This document shows positions 5,280 to 6,973 of a stretch of DNA of 6,973 bases, one piece after another; the stretch's first letter is position 1, and every line of letters begins with the position of its first letter. This DNA comes from Kiritimatiellia bacterium. Its GTDB lineage: Bacteria > Verrucomicrobiota > Kiritimatiellia > JAAZAB01. Under the pieces are notes generated by a model. That model saw only the letters and a program-made list of their open reading frames with translations. It searched no databases and was not told the origin of the DNA. The stretch is from the NCBI GenBank assembly GCA_018400335.1, contig JAGYMT010000090.1, forward strand, positions 1 through 6,973, in the 5' to 3' direction. A program made the position numbers and the translations under genes.

Positions 5280-5308
5280 TTGACAGTGCGAGGGCGGCAT
5301 CCTAGAAT
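5280..5308 (+). promoter_or_regulatory. Strong sigma-70-type promoter for rpsU
   Basis: A perfect TTGACA (5280-5285) and TAGAAT (5303-5308, 5 of 6 consensus bases) are separated by the optimal 17 nt. Transcription would begin near 5315 and give a leader of about 50 nt before the rpsU GTG. It is the best promoter in the window and fits a highly expressed ribosomal protein gene. It starts 76 nt after the palindromic element. Confidence 0.8.
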
Positions 5309-5363
5309 GCCGCTCATGATTCTGAGATGGTCAGCTATTCAGGAAGGACGGTGAGACAGACAA

Positions 5364-5540
5364 GTGGTTGAAGTTAAACTTAAAAGAGGCGAGAGCGTTG
5401 AGAAGGCGCTGAGGCGGCTCAAGAAGAAGATGGACAAGGAAGGCACGATGAAGGACATGCGCAGCCATCAGTACTTCGAGAAGCCCTGCGAGAAACGCCG
5501 CAGGAAATCGGCGCGGGCGCGGACATTGCCTTCGTTGTAA
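5364..5540 (+). CDS. rpsU: 30S ribosomal protein bS21
   Basis: This 58-residue, strongly basic protein belongs to bS21, a small-subunit protein near the mRNA exit region and the anti-Shine-Dalgarno end of 16S rRNA. It reads VEVKLKRGESVEKALRRLKKKM (2-23), then QYFEKPCEKRRRKSARAR (36-53), matching the family's E-x-x-x-x-A-L-R-R and Y-F/Y-E-K-P motifs. E. coli S21 is 71 residues, so this is a short form with a reduced C-terminal basic tail. The start is GTG at 5364-5366, preceded by GGTGAG (5350-5355) with 8-nt spacing; there is no in-frame ATG before residue 23. It has its own strong promoter upstream and a strong terminator 10 nt after its stop, so it is a self-contained unit. gmd follows on the same strand. 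Because of the GTG start and small size it is easily missed. Confidence 0.95.
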   Translation: MVEVKLKRGESVEKALRRLKKKMDKEGTMKDMRSHQYFEKPCEKRRRKSARARTLPSL

Positions 5541-5550
5541 TATCTGCACG

Positions 5551-5588
5551 AAAGAGCTCTCCTTCCGGGGAGAGCTCTTTCTATTTTC
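5551..5588 (+). terminator. Intrinsic terminator after rpsU
   Basis: AAAGAGCTCTCC (5551-5562) and GGAGAGCTCTTT (5569-5580) form a perfect 12-bp stem with a 6-nt loop, followed by CTATTTTC. The U-rich arm end and tail fit Rho-independent termination of rpsU. It ends about 15 nt before the gmd start, so any gmd transcript from the rpsU promoter must read through it. Confidence 0.9.
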
Positions 5589-5603
5589 TGTTCGGGGGCC
5601 GAG

Positions 5604-6575
5604 ATGAAAGCATTGATCACGGGCATTACGGGACAGGACGGGTCTTACCTGGCCGAGTTCCTTCTTGAAAAAGGCTATGAAGTGTACGGCATGGTCCGGC
5701 GCTCGAGCACGGAGACGTTCGAGCGCATAGCCCACATCAAGGACAGGCTCATTCTGAAGCAGGGCGACCTGCTCGACCAACTTTCTCTGATCAAGATGCT
5801 GGAGGAGGTCCAGCCGGCCGAGATATACAACCTGGCGGCGATGTCGTTCGTGCCGGCGTCCTGGACCCAGCCGATGCTGACCGGCGAGTTCACCGGCATA
5901 GGCGTTACGCGCATGCTCGATGCCATGCGGCAGGTTTGCCCCAAGGCTAAATTCTATCAGGCATCCAGCAGCGAGATGTTCGGCAAGGTGCGCGAGGTGC
6001 CGCAGACCGAGCTCACCCCGTTCCACCCCAGGAGCCCCTACGGCGCGGCAAAGGCTTACGGGCACTACATAACCGTGAACTACCGCGAGAGCTACAACCT
6101 CTTTGCGGTGTCCGGCATACTGTTCAACCACGAAAGCCCGCGGCGCGGCAGGGAGTTCGTGACCCGCAAGATCAGCGACGGCGCGGCCCGGATCAAGCTG
6201 GGCCTGACGAAGGATCTGAAGATGGGAAACATTGAAGCATGCCGCGACTGGGGGTTTGCCGGCGATTACGTGCGGGCGATGTGGATGATGCTTCAGCAGC
6301 CGCAGGCGGACGACTACGTTATAGCCACCGGCATAGCCCATTCCGTGCAGGAATTTATCGAAATCGCCTTCGCCCGCGCCGGGCTGGACTGGCGGAAGCA
6401 CGTGGTTCAGGACCCGGCTTTCATGCGTCCCGCGGAGGTGGACCACCTTCTCGGCGACAGCTCCAAGGCGCACCGCATGCTGGGCTGGAAGCCCGAGATC
6501 GAGTTCGAGGGGCTCGTGAACATGATGGTGGATTCCGATATCGCCCTGCTGAAAAACAAGGCGCAGGGCACCTGA
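5604..6575 (+). CDS. gmd: GDP-mannose 4,6-dehydratase
   Basis: This extended short-chain dehydrogenase converts GDP-D-mannose to GDP-4-keto-6-deoxy-D-mannose with bound NADP(H), the entry to GDP-D-rhamnose, GDP-L-fucose and related sugars. At 323 residues it matches the shorter Pseudomonas-type enzymes rather than the 373-residue E. coli form. The nucleotide-binding GxxGxxG is GITGQDG (7-13). The catalytic region reads QASSSEMFG (119-127), with S122 at the position of E. coli Thr132 and E124 at Glu134. The Y-x-x-x-K pair is Y146 and K150 in SPYGAAK. Family-specific segments are VNYRESYNL (158-166), [12 protein letters not shown] (171-182) and [10 protein letters not shown] (214-223). The ATG at 5604 has a G-rich but imperfect ribosome site (5594-5598). 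It follows the rpsU terminator closely and precedes an rmd-like gene by 2 nt. Confidence 0.97.
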   Translation: MKALITGITGQDGSYLAEFLLEKGYEVYGMVRRSSTETFERIAHIKDRLILKQGDLLDQLSLIKMLEEVQPAEIYNLAAMSFVPASWTQPMLTGEFTGIGVTRMLDAMRQVCPKAKFYQASSSEMFGKVREVPQTELTPFHPRSPYGAAKAYGHYITVNYRESYNLFAVSGILFNHESPRRGREFVTRKISDGAARIKLGLTKDLKMGNIEACRDWGFAGDYVRAMWMMLQQPQADDYVIATGIAHSVQEFIEIAFARAGLDWRKHVVQDPAFMRPAEVDHLLGDSSKAHRMLGWKPEIEFEGLVNMMVDSDIALLKNKAQGT

Positions 6576-6577
6576 CA

Positions 6578-6973
6578 ATGCGCGTTCTCATAACAGGCGC
6601 TTTTGGATTCGTCGGCAGGCACCTTATCCGGGAAATGCTGACGGCCGGCCACGAAGTATCGGCCTTCGACATGGCGGAACCGCCCGATGAATTTTCCGAT
6701 ATGGCAGCCATTAAGGGCGATGTACGGGATGCGGCGGCAGTCGAGCGCGTTGTGGCTGAAACCGGGCCGGATGCCTGCGCGCACCTCAGCGGGATAGCCT
6801 TCGTGCCCGACGGGTGGGCAGAGATAGGAAACGTCTTCGCCGTCAACCTGAACGGAACCATCAACGTGCTCGAAGCGTTCCGGAAGCGCGCGCCCGGAGC
6901 CCGCATTCTCGCCATCAGCTCTTCGGAGGTATACGGCCACGAACCAAGGGATCGCAAGCTTACGGAGGATGAC
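6578..6973 (+). CDS. rmd: NAD(P)-dependent epimerase/dehydratase, probable GDP-4-keto-6-deoxy-D-mannose reductase (5' part)
   Basis: The first 132 codons are present and the gene runs off the right edge. It is an extended SDR protein with a Rossmann GxxGxxG, GAFGFVG (7-13), an acidic residue after beta-2 (D31), GDVRD (47-51), HLSGIAFVPDGW (69-80), the VNLNGTINVLEAF segment (89-101), and ISSSEVYG (113-120) at the catalytic Ser/Thr strand. The Y-x-x-x-K pair would lie beyond the edge. The LSGIAFVPDGW and NLNGTINVLEA segments resemble Rmd, which reduces the Gmd product to GDP-D-rhamnose. It starts 2 nt after the gmd stop, with AGGG (6565-6568) 9 nt before the ATG, so translation is likely coupled to gmd. 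Other SDRs using the same intermediate, or a UDP-sugar epimerase, cannot be excluded from a partial sequence. Confidence 0.7.
   Translation, partial: MRVLITGAFGFVGRHLIREMLTAGHEVSAFDMAEPPDEFSDMAAIKGDVRDAAAVERVVAETGPDACAHLSGIAFVPDGWAEIGNVFAVNLNGTINVLEAFRKRAPGARILAISSSEVYGHEPRDRKLTEDD

Noticed and set aside
4999..5305. Open frames of 86 and 96 codons across the palindromic element
   Set aside because: They run through inverted-repeat DNA and the rpsU promoter, overlap each other in different frames and lack family features.
5331..6578. Minus-strand 415-codon open frame opposite rpsU and gmd
   Set aside because: It spans two clear genes and a terminator on the other strand; its translation has no recognisable domain.

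Overview
This is a GC-rich chromosomal window from a bacterium that is probably Gram-negative. The evidence is a lipobox-bearing lipoprotein, sigma-54, QueA, bS21, and the start of a GDP-deoxyhexose pathway. The mix of genes (a COG2407 L-fucose isomerase-like protein, a short bS21) and the intergenic short-unit repeats (7-bp and 8-bp arrays, GC-rich palindromes) remind me of environmental PVC-group genomes such as Kiritimatiellota. That assignment is an impression from memory and has not been tested by comparison.

Layout, left to right. Positions 1-4938 are transcribed on the minus strand, so the order of transcription there is right to left: queA (tRNA queuosine biosynthesis), rpoN (sigma-54, with a well-formed sigma-70-type promoter in front and an intrinsic terminator overlapping its stop codon), a 324-bp gap filled by an 8-bp tandem array and its inverted counterpart, a 90-residue lipoprotein, a sugar isomerase-like gene, and thiS (thiamine sulfur carrier). 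A three-copy 7-bp repeat sits just beyond the thiS stop. Positions 5364-6973 are on the plus strand: rpsU (ribosomal protein bS21, GTG start, strong promoter and strong terminator), gmd (GDP-mannose 4,6-dehydratase), and the 5' part of an rmd-like reductase gene cut by the window edge.

The two halves diverge from a 425-bp region (4939-5363). It holds a nested palindromic element (5027-5204) with three sets of inverted arms, followed by the rpsU promoter.

Genes working together. gmd and the rmd-like gene are 2 nt apart and most likely make GDP-D-rhamnose (6-deoxy-D-mannose) from GDP-mannose, perhaps opening a surface polysaccharide locus to the right. The isomerase-like gene and thiS are 23 nt apart and probably co-transcribed, although their functions have no obvious link. 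The other genes are housekeeping genes without an evident shared pathway. I see no phage, IS, CRISPR or defence genes and no convincing new multi-gene system. The most unusual content is the intergenic repeat architecture.
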